Below are positions 1-13,700 of a stretch of 64,000 nucleotides of DNA, piece after piece (the stretch's first letter is position 1; each line of letters opens with the position of its first letter). Position numbers and translations under genes: made by a program. The DNA is taken from positions 27,951,501 to 28,015,500 of the forward strand of contig JAJNNQ010000009.1 in assembly GCA_027886175.1 (NCBI GenBank), read 5' to 3'. The notes beneath the pieces were generated by a model. The model saw nothing but the letters and a program-made list of their open reading frames with translations. It was not told where the DNA came from and searched no databases. This stretch comes from Phylloscopus collybita (lineage: Eukaryota > Chordata > Aves > Passeriformes > Phylloscopidae).

Positions 1-3000
1 CTGGATGTACAATGAATACTGGAATTAAATGCATGTATGAGTTGGTCTTAAAACACTCAACTAAAAATTGCTTACCCCTAACCCAGAGCCATTGTCTTGA
101 TTTTGCCAGTATTGTCATCTCACAAGCCGTGTCTAGCAGTAGTACTACTTTTTTCACCCTGAATAACTTAGTGTTTAAAATTACTGTGTCTTTTAAGTCT
201 TCCTTCCCTTAAAAAAAAAAAAAAGAAAAAAGTGTTTGTGAGAACCTGAGGGTTACAGATTTGTTGTTCTTTCTCTAAAAAGGATGGGGAAAACCAGGCA
301 GTACACAGTGAGTACAGTGAACTTTGATAGCTCAAGCTACTGAAATTTCAACCTGGGATACACGGAACAGCAGTAACATGAAGTGCAAATGAAATACTTA
401 ACCCCAGCACCTGTATCCACGTATCTGCACTCAGAAAATACATATTGGATTCACTGTTTATGAAAAACTGAAAATGAACATTCAGTGTTTATTAAAATCT
501 TTGCATACTTCACGTGTGAAGGAAAAAAAAATACTCTTATTAGATATATTACCCTTCTTAGATACATCTCTAATTCAGGTTAATAGAACCATAAGGGACT
601 TGGAGGAGTTACCCATTCTATGCTTTAGGTAAGGCAGAACCAGTAGTTACTTGCAGTTTCTGACAGCTGTTTGTCAGAAATTTTCTTGACAAATGTGGAT
701 CCTGACATCCTTTTGTTTTGGTTTCCTACCAGTTTGTGATTTGGAGGTGCATATAAGAAGGAAAATGTAAAAAAATTTGACAGTGTTGTGACAGATGTTT
801 TTAGTAAAAATAACAGCTTAGCTGATAAAAAGGTTATCCTGTAGATATTCTGTATCCAAAAGAAATATGTTCGCTTTTGATGCATTTTTACATGGCACTA
901 ATTTTAATTCAAAGGATAATGCTCTCGCCCAGGGAATCCTGTCAGAAAATGCAGCTTGGATTTGTAATTTTGAGGAAGGAAAATAGATTTACTGTGGAAC
1001 AAATGAGCAATAAGCATTTTGTGACTACTCCAGTGAAGGGAAAGGGAGGAAATATTGCCACCTGGTGAGTGATTTGCCTGATTTGGAAAAGAATAAATTA
1101 CTTCAGCATAGCTGAAGAGGGGGTACAAGCAGACATTCACAGTACTGTCAGGAATGCTCCTAAGCCACATCTTTGTTTTTGGTGTAGAATATGTGACTGG
1201 TATCTGCCCACAGCTACCTTCAGAATGGGACAGAAAGCATGGAGTGACATCCAGCTGCTAAAGATGTTAATGATCATGAAAGATTTTTGCTGGAGGATCA
1301 GATTGATTAGTGCTGAATTGAGGTTTTTGACCCACTGAACCATCAGTGGAATAGAATTACAACAGGATATAAAGCTGCTTAATTCATCACAGTTTAGAGG
1401 CAGAATTAATACATGCCCTGTGGGCTTGGCACAGTGTCATCAGGGCATCAGAAGTGGCAGAAAATAAGGAGGTAGAAGCTGATGGGTGGGGGGAAAAAGG
1501 TTTAAAAAAAAAAAAAATAGTTAGACCCAGCTCCAAATCCAAATAGCTGGATTTGAGCTCTTTGCTCAGTATGTTCTCCAGATGGATTAAAGGATTTATG
1601 GTACTTGCAGTTTATGTCTTGTACCCATTTAGAGTTTAGGTTTGGCTATAGAAATACAAGTACATTGTAACATTGCGGTTGGCTGTTGTCAAATACCAGT
1701 TAAGTACCCTGTCTGCACATTAGCTCCTAAGGTACAGAACTACTTTGGTCCAAGAAAGTTTACATTTTTATTCCATATTTTATTCCAATACTATTTTTTT
1801 CCCTCTTGTGGCATCTGTGATTACTTTGAGAAAAGTTTCAAAACTATGGCTGAGGTAGGATTGGCTTCTGAATTTTGGCTAGAAGTGCTCCTGTGCATTT
1901 CCCAAATTTCGTGTGGATGCACAAAGCTCAGACTTCCAGAGGCAGCTGCCATTCTACAACTCTGAATTGAGGTCTGTGTTAAGCATGGCTGGTTATCTCT
2001 CCATGTAGTGCCAGTGTATTACCTGTAGTTTTTGTGCCTTGAAATGTAAACCATGGCTTGAAGTTGAAAACATAAGGTCTACAGTGAAGATTTAGTTACT
2101 GGACAAGATTATCTTTTCAGGTAAAGGTTTAACACTGCTTGATACATAACTTAAAGAGTTCTTTTCAGGGTGTAGTTTTTGTTTGCTGAAAAGTGGCAAC
2201 ACAAGTGTCTACAACTTTGGTACAGCCAGACACTTCTCATTCTTCAGTCTGACTCTGTGACTTGGAAGGTGAATGGGGAGTTTGTAAAGCAGAAAGATTA
2301 AGTCAGTTCTCAGTCATACCCTATACAAAAGCAGTGGATTTGTAACCTTACCTACAAAGGCACCAAATAGCAGCTTGCTGCTGGGCAGGTGGACAGTGAT
2401 GCAGTTTGATGGGTACAGGGTTAAAATTAATCTTCTGAAACATTTGCAAATACCATCAAATGCAAATGTGTGGGTTATTGATGACTACCTATGCCAACCT
2501 TAAACATTCCAGAAATATTTCTGTTACTTTTGTTCTGAAACAGAGCACTGGTGGCACCTTGTCACTCTGAATCAGTTCAAATCACTGCTCTGTCTAGCAG
2601 AGGTAGTTTTTTTATTGCTAGCACTGGTATTTTTACTAAAGGACTATTGCAGGCAATGACAGAACACTTGTCACAACTATAAAACACTTTTACGTGTGCA
2701 CAGAGCTGAGTCAAACTGCATCTATAGATCAGTGTTTTACAGCTTCAAATATGCTATAAAGATGAAATAGGTACTTAGTTTTGTGAATCAGATCCAAGAT
2801 GTTAAACTTCATAAAAGTTTGAGAGGACCAGCTATTTATAGATGTGGCTGCAGAGTCTCTGAATCAGATGTATCTTGTTTTCCCATTCCAAAGATATAAA
2901 TATTTTAAAAATGTACATAAAACATGATAGCAAAATTTTGTATAGCCACTTTCACCACAGCTTTAAAAGTTAATTGCTTTCTCCAGTTTTTTTTTCCTTG

Positions 3001-4426
3001 TTTTTAAATCTAGCCATTACTAATCAGAAACCTTGATTTGGGGTTTAAAAGTCAAGCAAAATTTAACATTACAAAACCAATGCACATTTTGATATGAAAT
3101 TTATCTTTCAAAAACTTTTGGGGTTTGTGATAGCAGTGTGCCTTACCATGCCTCTAGCTGTGTGGAGATGGACGTCTACAGTGAGAATAAACATTTCTAG
3201 AGAAAATGAGTGGAAATTGAAGAAGTGGGAAATCCACTTGGTCTGACCCAGTGTGCAAGGTGCTTGAATCTTGAATGTGATTTCTCTTCCTAGCAGACTA
3301 ATTTGGTGATGGAAGCCATCCTGGAGTTTTTACAATCCTTTGAAACACAGCATTCTGTCTTCTTTGCAATTGTTCTCTGCGAGCGCAGGCTGCTTAGTGG
3401 CATTGACTATTGAATGTGCTGTTCCTGTTTCTGGCTGCTTGTGGCTTGGGGCAAGCAGGGAGCAATATTTCTGGCTCAGGAAATTGGCATCTACATCGGC
3501 TGAAATCCTGCATGTGTCCCAGCCTGGTCCCTAATTCTGATGAGCACCATCTGCAAGCTGCGTAATGAACCGGAGAGGCTCTAATGATGTGACAGTCTGC
3601 TAGTACTGAACTGTAAATGGCATCCTGATGCTTTAGCAGTGCAAGGGTGATTCTTAATGAAATTGGCCCCTGCAGTAGCTCAGGCAAACAAAGCTGTAGC
3701 TTTTTAATGATTTCCTGAAGACAGGTCATGTTTTTATAATTATTTCCATCTCTGAATACACAGTAGTATCATTCTATTTTGGTCCCAAAGGGATTTACTC
3801 TGTTTTCTCCCAGAAATTGCTTAGCAGTTGGGATGGCCATGCCCTCTGTGTTTATTTTAGTCATCACAGACATAAATGCTTTTTACCCGTATTATTTCTG
3901 TGCTATTTGACTATCAGCAAGTGCATTTGCAGCATTTCAGCTGATATTTATTAATGACAGAATGCACAGTCTGACCTACTTTTCACCACAGTGAGTGTAA
4001 CCCCTTGAAACAGAAAGGAGAAAACTGCCATAAATACTGATACAAATGATTCTACTAAAAAATATAAAATTTGGTTTAAACTTATCCTGTGCTATTTAGA
4101 AGGCAGGGAAAATGGCAAATATTTCTTTAATCAAATTCAAAATTTGAGGATTTTTTTCATACTAGAAAATTATTTTCCATGCTTTTAAATATTATGATTT
4201 TAATGTGATCTTAGGGTAAACGTCTTGTAGTTATTTCAAGAAGTCTTTGTATCGTGGCCATTCAATGAATGTAGAAAGTTTAAATCTTGAAGAGAATTTT
4301 GAGAGAGAGTTTGATTTGTAAGGGCTATTTTTTTTTCCTATTGGGCAGTTCTGCCACATTGGTGCAAAACAAAAATTCTCCCACTCCTTCCCCCTATCCC
4401 CCCCAAAAAAAAGAAAGCAACCAAAT

Positions 4427-4545
4427 CAAAAAAACCCCACAACCAACCAAAAAACCCCAAACAAACAAACAAAAAACCCCCCCAAAATAACCACACAAAA
4501 CACCAACAACAGCAACAACAAAAAACCAAAAACCCCACACCTTCA
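4427..4545 (+). repeat. A/C-only low-complexity tract
   Basis: Almost every base on the plus strand is A or C (runs such as AACCAACC, AAACAAAC and CCCCCCC), with one T at 4488 and a G at 4512. It is a strand-asymmetric simple repeat. The large minus-strand reading frames over it are composition artefacts. Confidence 0.85.
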
Positions 4546-5947
4546 TTTTCTCTCTGGTGCTGTTGTATTGTAGATGCTTGTCCATTACTTCCGCACACAC
4601 TGTATCTCCTCCAGGGAGCCTTTGTCAGAGGTGATTTAAAAAGACAAGCAGCAGGACTGGTTTTTCACTTCACGCAGGTTATTGGATATCTTGCATAGTT
4701 CCTTTCTGTCACTGTCTGTGGGAGTGCTTATTGGGCAGTGCAGCCAGTCTCCTTGTGAACACCAGTTGCAGTATGTGTGGAGAAAAATGATGGTGAGATT
4801 GAAGGTGCTGGCATCTCTTTTCAGCCTTGTTCCTCTCTGCTTTGGTCTCTTACAGTGGTTGCAGCTCAGAAGTGTATGAAATAACTTTGATTTATAGTTG
4901 ATGGTAAAAGAAATTAAAATGGCAAGATACATATATTAAAAAAAACCAAAAACATGTTCTCACCTCCTAGGGTTGACTGGACATCTCTGGGCACTTGTGT
5001 TTTAGCCTTCGTGGTGCTGACTGTCAGGAGCATTTGGGTTCCAAGCTAGATACTGCAAAAGCTGAGAAGACAGTCTTCTGCACAGGTGTAGATTCTGTGG
5101 AGTGCATTTCCTTCTGGAGGTGGACAGAAATTTTGAAAAGCTTTAGGTTTGCAGTGTGGTAGAAATTACTGAGTTTGGATTTGTCTATGCTTTACTTACA
5201 GACATTGTGGAAAATTTAGACGTCTCAGACACATTAGTAAATTCATTTTATCTGAAGATAAGGGGTGGAAAACAGATTACAGTTGCTTTCACAGCAATGT
5301 TCTGAGGCATTTCCTTGTCAGGAGAGAAAAATACCACCAATTATTGGGAAGATTGGTTAAGTAGATTTTATTTTGAAACTGGTGATTCTGCAGTGTATGC
5401 TTGGCTGTGACATTTTAATTAGCAGAGTAGTTACTCCAAGAAGACTGGCAAAATTTCTGCACGCTTTGCTCACCGTTACAAGTGGAGAAGGAAAATCAGA
5501 ATTTGAATAGTGGCTAATTTGCCTTCATCTGAGAACTCCATCACTTTTAAATTGCACACCAGCTCTGAAGATGTCTTTTTTTTTTTTTTTTTTTGTAAAC
5601 AGTCATCTGCTGGGTGACTGTTTTCTTACAATTCTACAATTCTTATATATTATTGTAGGGGAGCATGTCTGCTCCTCAGAGTCGAATGTATATATGTGAT
5701 TCTTCAGCTTCTCTCTAGAAGTTGTCTAGATGGATATTCAGCTCATCAAATTATAAAGAATTCAGAAAACTGAGGGCAGAATACAGTTTACTGTATAGTG
5801 CCTTATGCAACTTTTGTGGTGTCTTTCTGATTTTTCTGAGGAGCTTTATAAACATGGTTGCTTACTGTTTTCCCTCACATAAGGTAGATGCTTGTTTTGG
5901 TAGAGCTATAGTCAAATCTCCATTTTAACAGACATATTTTATAATTA

Positions 5948-6775
5948 CAGAATTGTGCAATAATTCATGTTTGAGAGGACCTCTTCTAGTGTAGTCCAAC
6001 CTCCTAATCAAACCAGGGCTAAGTGTGAGGTCACACCAGGTTGTTCAGGGTTTTATTGGCTTGAGTCTTGAAACACTTCACTGGTGGAGGCTGTGCAACT
6101 TGTCTGGACAGCTTCCTCCACTGCTGGACAGTTCTCATGGTGGAAATGGTTTTGCTTGTATCGAATCTGATCCTGTCCATCCAGCTTACACTTACTGGCT
6201 CTTGTCTTCCCACTCTGCACCAGTATGAAGAGCCCAGCTCCTCAGTGTCTCCCTGGAAAAACCACATATTCACTGACAAGCCCTGGCTGTACAGCCTCAC
6301 TTTAGAGGATGAGTCCTTGCTGGCTTGGTTGCTTCCTCCTCGACTTGTCTCTCGTGTCGAGGGGCCCAAATCCCTGCAGTGTTCTGGATGTGGTCTGCTG
6401 AATGCTGGGCAGAGGGGAATAAGCCCTTCCCTTGACTCACCAGCCGTGCCCTTGCTGATGTAGCCCATGCAGCTGGTGGCCCTTTCTGCTGCCTGCCCAC
6501 CAGCAACTCCGTGGCTTCTTCCAGAGAGGTGCTCCAGCCCAGCAGGCCCCAGGCTGTGTCATTGCTTCTTTACAGGTGCAGGACTTTGCCCTCATGAATT
6601 TCATAAGGGCCCCACTGGTTCATTCCCCCAGCCTGTCGTGGTCCCTCTGAATAAAAGTTCTGTATGTACCAGGTGCTGTCCCCAGAGTGGTGTCATCTGC
6701 AAACCTGAAAAGTGTTCACTCTTCCAGGGCATTAGTTAAAGTGTTGGGCAGCACTGGTCCCATGGTCCCCCCTTG
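5948..6775 (-). mobile_element. CR1 LINE fragment, antisense
   Basis: Read on the minus strand, this matches the 3' part of an avian CR1. Plus-strand landmarks are the GTAGTCCAACCTCC segment near 5992, the ACACCAGGTTGTTCAGGG segment near 6033, CCAGCCTGTCGTGGTCCCTC near 6630 and the segment ending GGTCCCATGGTCCCCCC near 6760. It is diverged and frame-broken, which points to an old copy. Boundaries are approximate. Confidence 0.8.
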
Positions 6776-7690
6776 CAATGTGCAAGATGTATTTAAATAC
6801 TGTATTTAAATACTCAGTCACCAAGCTTAAGTTAATCCATCAGTCGGATGGCATGGCTGTTTGGCTTTTCCATAGGAGTTGCTTGAAGAGCAGCCTTGTG
6901 CAGTCATTTTTAGTAGGAAAACAAGAGTGGATGAGAGTTCCATGTATCTACTGTCCTGTTAATAGGCACCAGTGTATCACAGCTTTTAAACTGCTTAACT
7001 GGGATGGATAAATGTGTGGTGGAGTGGTTTGGGTGAAAAGAGGTTTTGATCACTTTGGAGTTTCTGATCTCTCTGGGATACCTGATGTGGGGTGGTTACT
7101 TTTAAATAATGTGACCAAGAGTGGAAAATGCAGTCACTGATATGTGATACCTGTGTGCTCCCTTCCATGCCTGACATACTTGCCCTTTCTCACTCTCTTA
7201 CTGTCCCCAAACTTTGTAATCCATGGGCAGTTTCTTAAAGGAGATGCAACTTCTGTCTAATTTCAGTTTTATGCTTTGGATATCTAAGGTATCACCAAAT
7301 ACTGCTGTCAAAACCAGTTCCAGAGTCTTGATACCTCTACTTCCAGAACAGAATGTAAATAAAGAGCAAAACCTGTGCAACTACAGTTAGAAGTATCTGC
7401 TCTTCAGAGATGGCTGTTTTTGGATTAAACTTCATCAGCTTCAGATAGATGGAGGTCCTAGTTATTAGGAAATGAGCCTGGGAAGAGGAACCAAAAAACC
7501 TTGTAAGAATTGATATTGTGTACCTATTCTCATGATGAATGTGCACAGCATAAAAGCTTCATGGTGTGTGACCTTAAATGTGTATTGCTTGATGATTACT
7601 CTTCCATCTTTGGTTGAAAAAAAAAAGTTTAAATACTGAGTTACATCATTTGCTATTTAAACATAAATTTTTTTTTTTTTCTTTTTTCAG

Positions 7691-7717
7691 TGACAATGAC
7701 AAATATCGGAGAAAAAG
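7691..7717 (+). CDS. ZDHHC2: ZDHHC2 coding exon 2 (27-nt micro-exon)
   Basis: A poly-pyrimidine tract and CAG precede the exon, and GTAAGA follows it. It contributes two bases of a split Val codon, then TMTNIGEK, then one base of the next codon. This aligns with the SMENTGEQ segment I recall from human ZDHHC2, and the phases match the next exon (VVCL). The residues form the luminal loop between membrane segments 1 and 2. The alignment is short and diverged, so the call rests mainly on phase, splice sites and position. Confidence 0.8.
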
Positions 7718-10700
7718 GTAAGATTTTTATTAGCTGTTTTTAGGTGTAATTCGTGTATCAGTGCAGAACAGTAGTTTGATAGTAGAATTGAGAAACAGTC
7801 TAACTTAAAACAGTTAGATTTGTACTTTTGTTGTTCCTCAGCACCTTTTATTATCTTGCTGTTCCTGAATATTGCCTTAGCCATTACACATAGAGATGAG
7901 AAAAATTAGAATTCTTTTACTCTCCTCATTGGCTCTCTGGTGTGTCAGCTAAAACAATCCTTATATTCTGGTTTTTGAAAAATTTATTCATAATATGGAA
8001 AGCTCTTGTAAAAGCAGGATTTCTAGAGATGTACAGTGTATTTGTGCAGATGCAACATACTTAAATGGGAGGTGATTTTTTCTTAGCATATTTAAAGAAA
8101 TAGAATCCTTCAGGTATGTAGCCTTGTCAGAATATAATAAAACTGCCTAGTTACAGTTCCTACCCTGAAGCTGTAGCATGTTTAGATTGTTCTTCCAGAT
8201 GCTATTTGAATACTACAGTACAACACAGAATTGTGAAGTGTAGGGCTGCAGAGCTTTTGGAGGAAGAGCTTTTTATGTTTCTGTAGTTCCAGCAGATTTT
8301 ATTAAGTCATTGGCAACTCCCTCACTTAGGAAACATGTTTGTCAATTAAGAAGCATTTGCTTGAAAATCTTCTTTTCAGTTCAGTGATCTCATCTCCCAT
8401 ATGAGTGTAGAAGTGTTATCTGCAAGCTTTGAATTTCAGTTTCTTGCTGCTCCATGCTCTTTGAGGGGGGGAAAAGTGAGTTGATGGGCATTGCTCACAT
8501 TAAAATTACCATCAAAATGCATTGGGAAACATTAAATTTTCTTATTTTCAGTCAAAGCAGTGGTGGGCTTCAGCCAGTGAAAAGAGTCTTACCCTGGCTA
8601 TACTTCTGCCCTAAGATTTTTCAGGAGTGAAAACTGGGTAAATAGGACTCAGCCATACTACAGGTTACCTCAAATTTCCAGGCAACTCTAGCTGTGCTAG
8701 CTAGCTGTAAATTGGCTGCCTTCAAGCAGAGGATACACCATTTGGGTTGGGATTTGTTTGGTTGAGTTAGGGTTTTTGTATTTGGTTGGTTGGTTGATTG
8801 GTTTTGGGTTTTTTTCCAGAAAACGATTAGAAATAGAAAGATTTCTGCCAGGGAGCAGCAGACAGCTCTTCTTTAACTGCCTCAAAGTGAAATGAAGTTC
8901 TTATGTTGAACTCTCAACACCCACAGGCTGAGAGGAGCAGCTGGGTAGCCCAGGGTCTCCATCAGAGTGCAGGGAAACTGGTGGGTGGAAAACCTGGGAG
9001 GGGTGATCGATCAGGACCAGGGCCAGGCTAGGGAGCTAAGGTTCAGGATCAAACAAGATGAGCTCAAGTATTGTTCAGACTTCAAAGGGAAAACCTTGGA
9101 TAATGTCTTTAGGTGTTAGGCTTTTTTTTTTATGTGAACAATTTTCTTGTCAGTCAGTTACTGGGGAGCTTTTTTGCAACAATAAAATGTTTAATGCAGA
9201 TCAGTAAGTGCACCATGTACAGAACTGAGGTGACTTTGCTCTCACCATGTGCCATGAATATACTGTTGTTTAAAAAAACCACGTATTTTGTTTGAGTAAA
9301 TCAGAGCTTTTTAGCATTGATAGAAATGTTCTGATAAAAGTGGGGAGAGCTCCTGTCTAGATGCTTATGTAATAACAAGATGGTCATTTAGTGTATTGTG
9401 CTTCGTGTGGAGTCCAGTTCTATCACTTATTTATGCTGATAAAATTTTTCTTTCAGTTTGTAGACATGGCATATGAATCTTTGCACCTGTCATTCCAAAA
9501 GCTGTGGAGTACAGAGTTGCTCCTCAGTTTCTGTTAGCTTTTGTTTATTATTTTAACCATTTTAATGAATAAGAGTAAATATTTACAATGTTCCTGCTAT
9601 TTGAATAAAAAAACTTCAACACCAAAAGTATTTTACTCAGTGTTACTTTTGAGGCAAAATTGCAAGAAGTAAGAACATACCAAACAACTGTTCCTGCATT
9701 TATATGCACCATCATGCATCTGTTACAAAGAATTCTCTAGCCCTGAATTATATGACATATAAAAAGACTCCATGAGCTGACCATACAAGGGCAATATTTC
9801 AGATTGTGAAGTGAAAGTACACAGATTTTCCCCTATGACACTTTTTGAGGATATAGATTTGTGGAAGAATACTCCTTTCTTGTCATTTGAGTAAATTAAT
9901 GAGGGGATATGAATTTATGATTTGCTATTTACTGTAGTGAATTCCTTGCTAGGGTGAGAGCTTTTAAATGGAAATGCTTATCAACCTATGGCAGACTCTG
10001 GAAAAGTTACTGTTGCCTTCTGTGTTCTAGTGAAACAACTCAGCATGGTAAATGTTGATTCTCATCAATTAAAAAACATATGAATAAATGATTGGTTGTG
10101 AAGAATATAAAGTAGTGAATGAACGCTTGAATTTAAAGGACCTGTAGGTTTTAAAAACCACCTAACTGTCCTCCCTCCTAAAATCTGGGAAAACAAATTA
10201 GCTGGATATGGTTACTGCACAGGTATCATGTGCATATTCACCCCAAGACTTCCCTCACACTTGTTATTGTCCCCTTACATCCTTTGGGGGGTTGTTTTTT
10301 GCTGGGGGAGGCAGAGTCGGGGTTAGCATGGCTAGCATTCTCCCTACAAGGTTTATAAAGCTAAAAGGCAGAGATGCATCAGTTAATTAGGATTTAACAA
10401 ACGTGCAAGGGAGACTGCTTGCTAATTAATGATGGGGCTTTATTAGGGTATTAACCATTTCCCTCAAACTTCTGTACTTTATGTAGACTGTATCATGACC
10501 TTCCCTGCACAGTTTGTACTTGTCTTATGTAAAGTTGCAGTGCAGTATTTCTGTTGCAAAGCTTTTCCAGAGCCTCTGTATTTACATCTGTTAGAGAACT
10601 ATCTGTGATGCCTACAGGCACTGTTTGTAAGTACTACAATATCACTGGTCTGTTTGTATTAATTCTGTTCCCTTCTGATTTTAGTTGTGTGCCTGGTTGC

Positions 10701-13700
10701 TTACCACATATTTTTCATGCTGTTCGTCTGGTCATATTGGAAAACAATCTTTACGCTACCAATGAATCCTTCAAAAGAAGTAAGATAAACTTAACTCTTG
10801 TTTATGAAATAGCTTAGCCAAATGCCTGGTTTTGTAGTGTTTGAATAACTTAGTGTCTGATCTCATGTAGTTTTACACTCTGTAGAAAAACACAGGTGGC
10901 AGTTACAGCTTCTTAATAGGAGTCAGATTGCAATCAGTGTAGTGACCAAGACAAAAAAAAAAGTAACAATTCCTCCAATTTTTAATAGATATTTTAAAAT
11001 GAGATATTTATGGTGGAAGAAAAAATCCTGTCCACTTGAAAAGTATGAGTTATTTGAACTAGAAGTGTAAATCTTTGCCTTGGGAACATCAGACTTTTAT
11101 GTGGGGAAAAATTTATTTCCCTGTGTTTAAGACTTAAATTTCTTGTCAGCATCTGTCTGTTGTCCTCTGAATTAAAACTTCTTCCCCGTCTGTTTTGGTA
11201 TAAAGGAACTTTTGGATTGTGGTGGGAGTGCACATTAGGTAAGCTGATGGTGGGGAGCCACAGCTGGCTAAGCAGGAAGGGAGATAGTAAAGAAGAGCCA
11301 CATGAAAAAAGAGGGGAAGGTTCTCCATCAATGGCCCTGATGGGAATTCTGCCCCTGCAGCTTTTTATAGCTAGCACAACTTTTTGGCCTCTTCCCTTCT
11401 GTCTTTGTACAGAAACCCCTGAGTCCTCAGTGGGTGCTGTGTTACACAACCTCTGAGGTCAGGAGGAATCATGCTATGGCTGGCCTGTAGTTTGAAATAC
11501 CCACAGAGCAAACACTCACTTTGGCATGGATGCAACTCTAGCTGCTCCAAGTACCAGGTCAATCTAAAATGTTGTGATTTCTGCTGTCTGTTGTGTGGAG
11601 GTTCTTTTCCAAATAGTTTTCATTCACTAGTAGCACATGTAATTGTGAAAGCAAGTAGATAATTCAAACTAATTGCCTTCTTCACTGGAGTTCACACTGT
11701 GGTCTTTACTACAGCCTGAGGTGGGTAGGAGCAAAATAAATTAAAAACCTATTTCATTTGGAAATTGCATAGCAAAATGTATGCATGTATATGGTGACTG
11801 TACTTGATGATTAGAAGGGTTTTCAAGTTATTGGGCTGATGCCAATAAAACCATTTTGACACATCCTGCTGATTATAACACAGTTCCAAATCCATCATAC
11901 AGTGCTACTGGAGAATTTCAAATGGGGTAGGAAAAGTATTGTAGTTGAGTAATAGAAAGCAATGTGTGGTGTTCCTGTGTTCTTTGAATTTACAGTGTTG
12001 CTGGCAGTAAGTGACATCTTTGTTGTTCCTTGTCTTTTTCCAATTCTACAAGTATTTTAAAAATTTAATTAGGGTATTTTGTAATGTTAAATTGCTGCTT
12101 GGCTTCCATTTCATAGGATGAAGTCTGCAAATAGAAAAAGAAGTATTTTCAAGTGAACTGAACTAGCAAATACTTGAAGACTGAAAACCAGATAAAGCTT
12201 TTGTATTTTGCTTACATGAATACTGCAGCTGGTGCAAACCACACAACTTTATTTTAAGCTTGTTTCAAACTTTTACATGTAAAGTAGGTTTTGAGGGACT
12301 TCACTGTAGTGTGTGCCATTCTCTACTTGTGCATACCAGCTTTACACAAGCACTGCATGAAGATGGGAGTGAAAACAGTGACCCAGACACAAAGGTTTTA
12401 GATCCAGGACTACGCTGAGGAACAGTAAAAAACAGTAGATATGTTTGCATCAAATAAGCTTTTTTTTTTTTTTTAAGTATTCTAAACCAAGTTTCTGCAG
12501 TGAGAAATCTTAGGTATCCCAGTATAAATCCATTGAAATGTTGGTAAGAGAGTGTTCTTGCAAGGGGAAAAAATGGTGACCTGAGAAATTCAAGTTAAGC
12601 AGTGAATATTCAGCTTCAGCTGGAAGACTGTGGACTTTGTCAGGAAGGGTGGAGTGGTGCCTTCTCTATGGAAGTGAAAATAGGCTCCTAACTGCCTGTT
12701 TCTGTTTGCTTTCTTATTTTCAAGCAAGCATCACTTTCTTTTAGGAAAAAAAAAATCAATATTATTGCAATGAGTAGCCTTCCTGTAAATATAAATACTG
12801 TGCAGAGAGCTTCTGTTTCTGGCACAGGGTAGAGACAGCTCTTCCTGCCAAATGTGGACTTTTTTTCAAAGGTGATTTTGTATCCTCCTTCTCTGATAGA
12901 CATACCAAAGACTTCTGCTTGTTTCTAGAAGCTACAGTGACAAGCTGGCTGTGTTGCAGAGGACTTTGGAGTTTAAGAAATTTGTACTACTTCATGTATA
13001 CTAAGCATCTCTTTCAATATTTTTTTACCTTTTCAGCACGTGCTAAAGCCATGTTTGTTACTGTTTTGAGCAGTGACAGAAGCTGGCATTTTATTCAGGA
13101 AGATATTCAAGATGTGGTTATTTTGCCGTACAAGAATCATCTTTTCCTTCTCTCAGCCAGTCTCTAAAGTAAAAACACGTCCTAACACCTGCATGAAGAG
13201 AACAGCAGTGACAGAGAATAAAAGGGAAAATGCCAGGCACCAGAAGAGAAATAAAGCTGTCTTTTCTGCTGTTACTAGTAGTGTATTTTCTTTCAGTTAA
13301 ATACTGACATCCCTAGGTTATATTCACGCATTACAGAAGTAAATTGACTGACCTTTCAGGGGAATGATAAGCTCTTGATCTTTCTCTTGAAGAATGTGGC
13401 TTAATACTGGTGGAAGCATTCAGCATTGCATCAATACCAAATCAGAAATGTTTTTAATTTTGTCCTCAGTTGCCATAAAATAAATTAGTTGTCGTGGGAA
13501 CACTGGGTTATTTGCTGTAATACCCTGTACATGTTGCTATTCCATCTTTATATAATGAATATTTATTCCTCTTTACACAAGTTACGTATTTAACTTGGAA
13601 TTTGCTAATTTTTCTTTGATTTTAAAAATTATTCCAGTTTCATCTATCATATTCAGACAAGGAGTCTCTAGAGAGGGAGCCTCGAGGTGAATCCCAGCAA

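Larger units (their letters stand above)
1..7690 (+). other. ZDHHC2: ZDHHC2 intron 1 (3' part)
   Basis: No coding exon is recognised in this stretch. It holds an A/C low-complexity tract (4427-4545), a poly-T run (5577-5594) and an antisense CR1 copy (5948-6775). There is a stretch of ordinary-looking unique sequence with dense homeodomain-like and E-box-like motifs at 3480-3990. It has no CpG island, so the ZDHHC2 promoter must lie to the left. Confidence 0.75.

Noticed and set aside
4338..4600. Minus-strand frames rich in Phe, Gly, Val and Trp
   Set aside because: They are translations of the A/C-only low-complexity tract at 4427-4545.
6031..6468. 145-codon minus-strand frame
   Set aside because: It lies entirely inside the antisense CR1 copy and does not match an intact CR1 protein.
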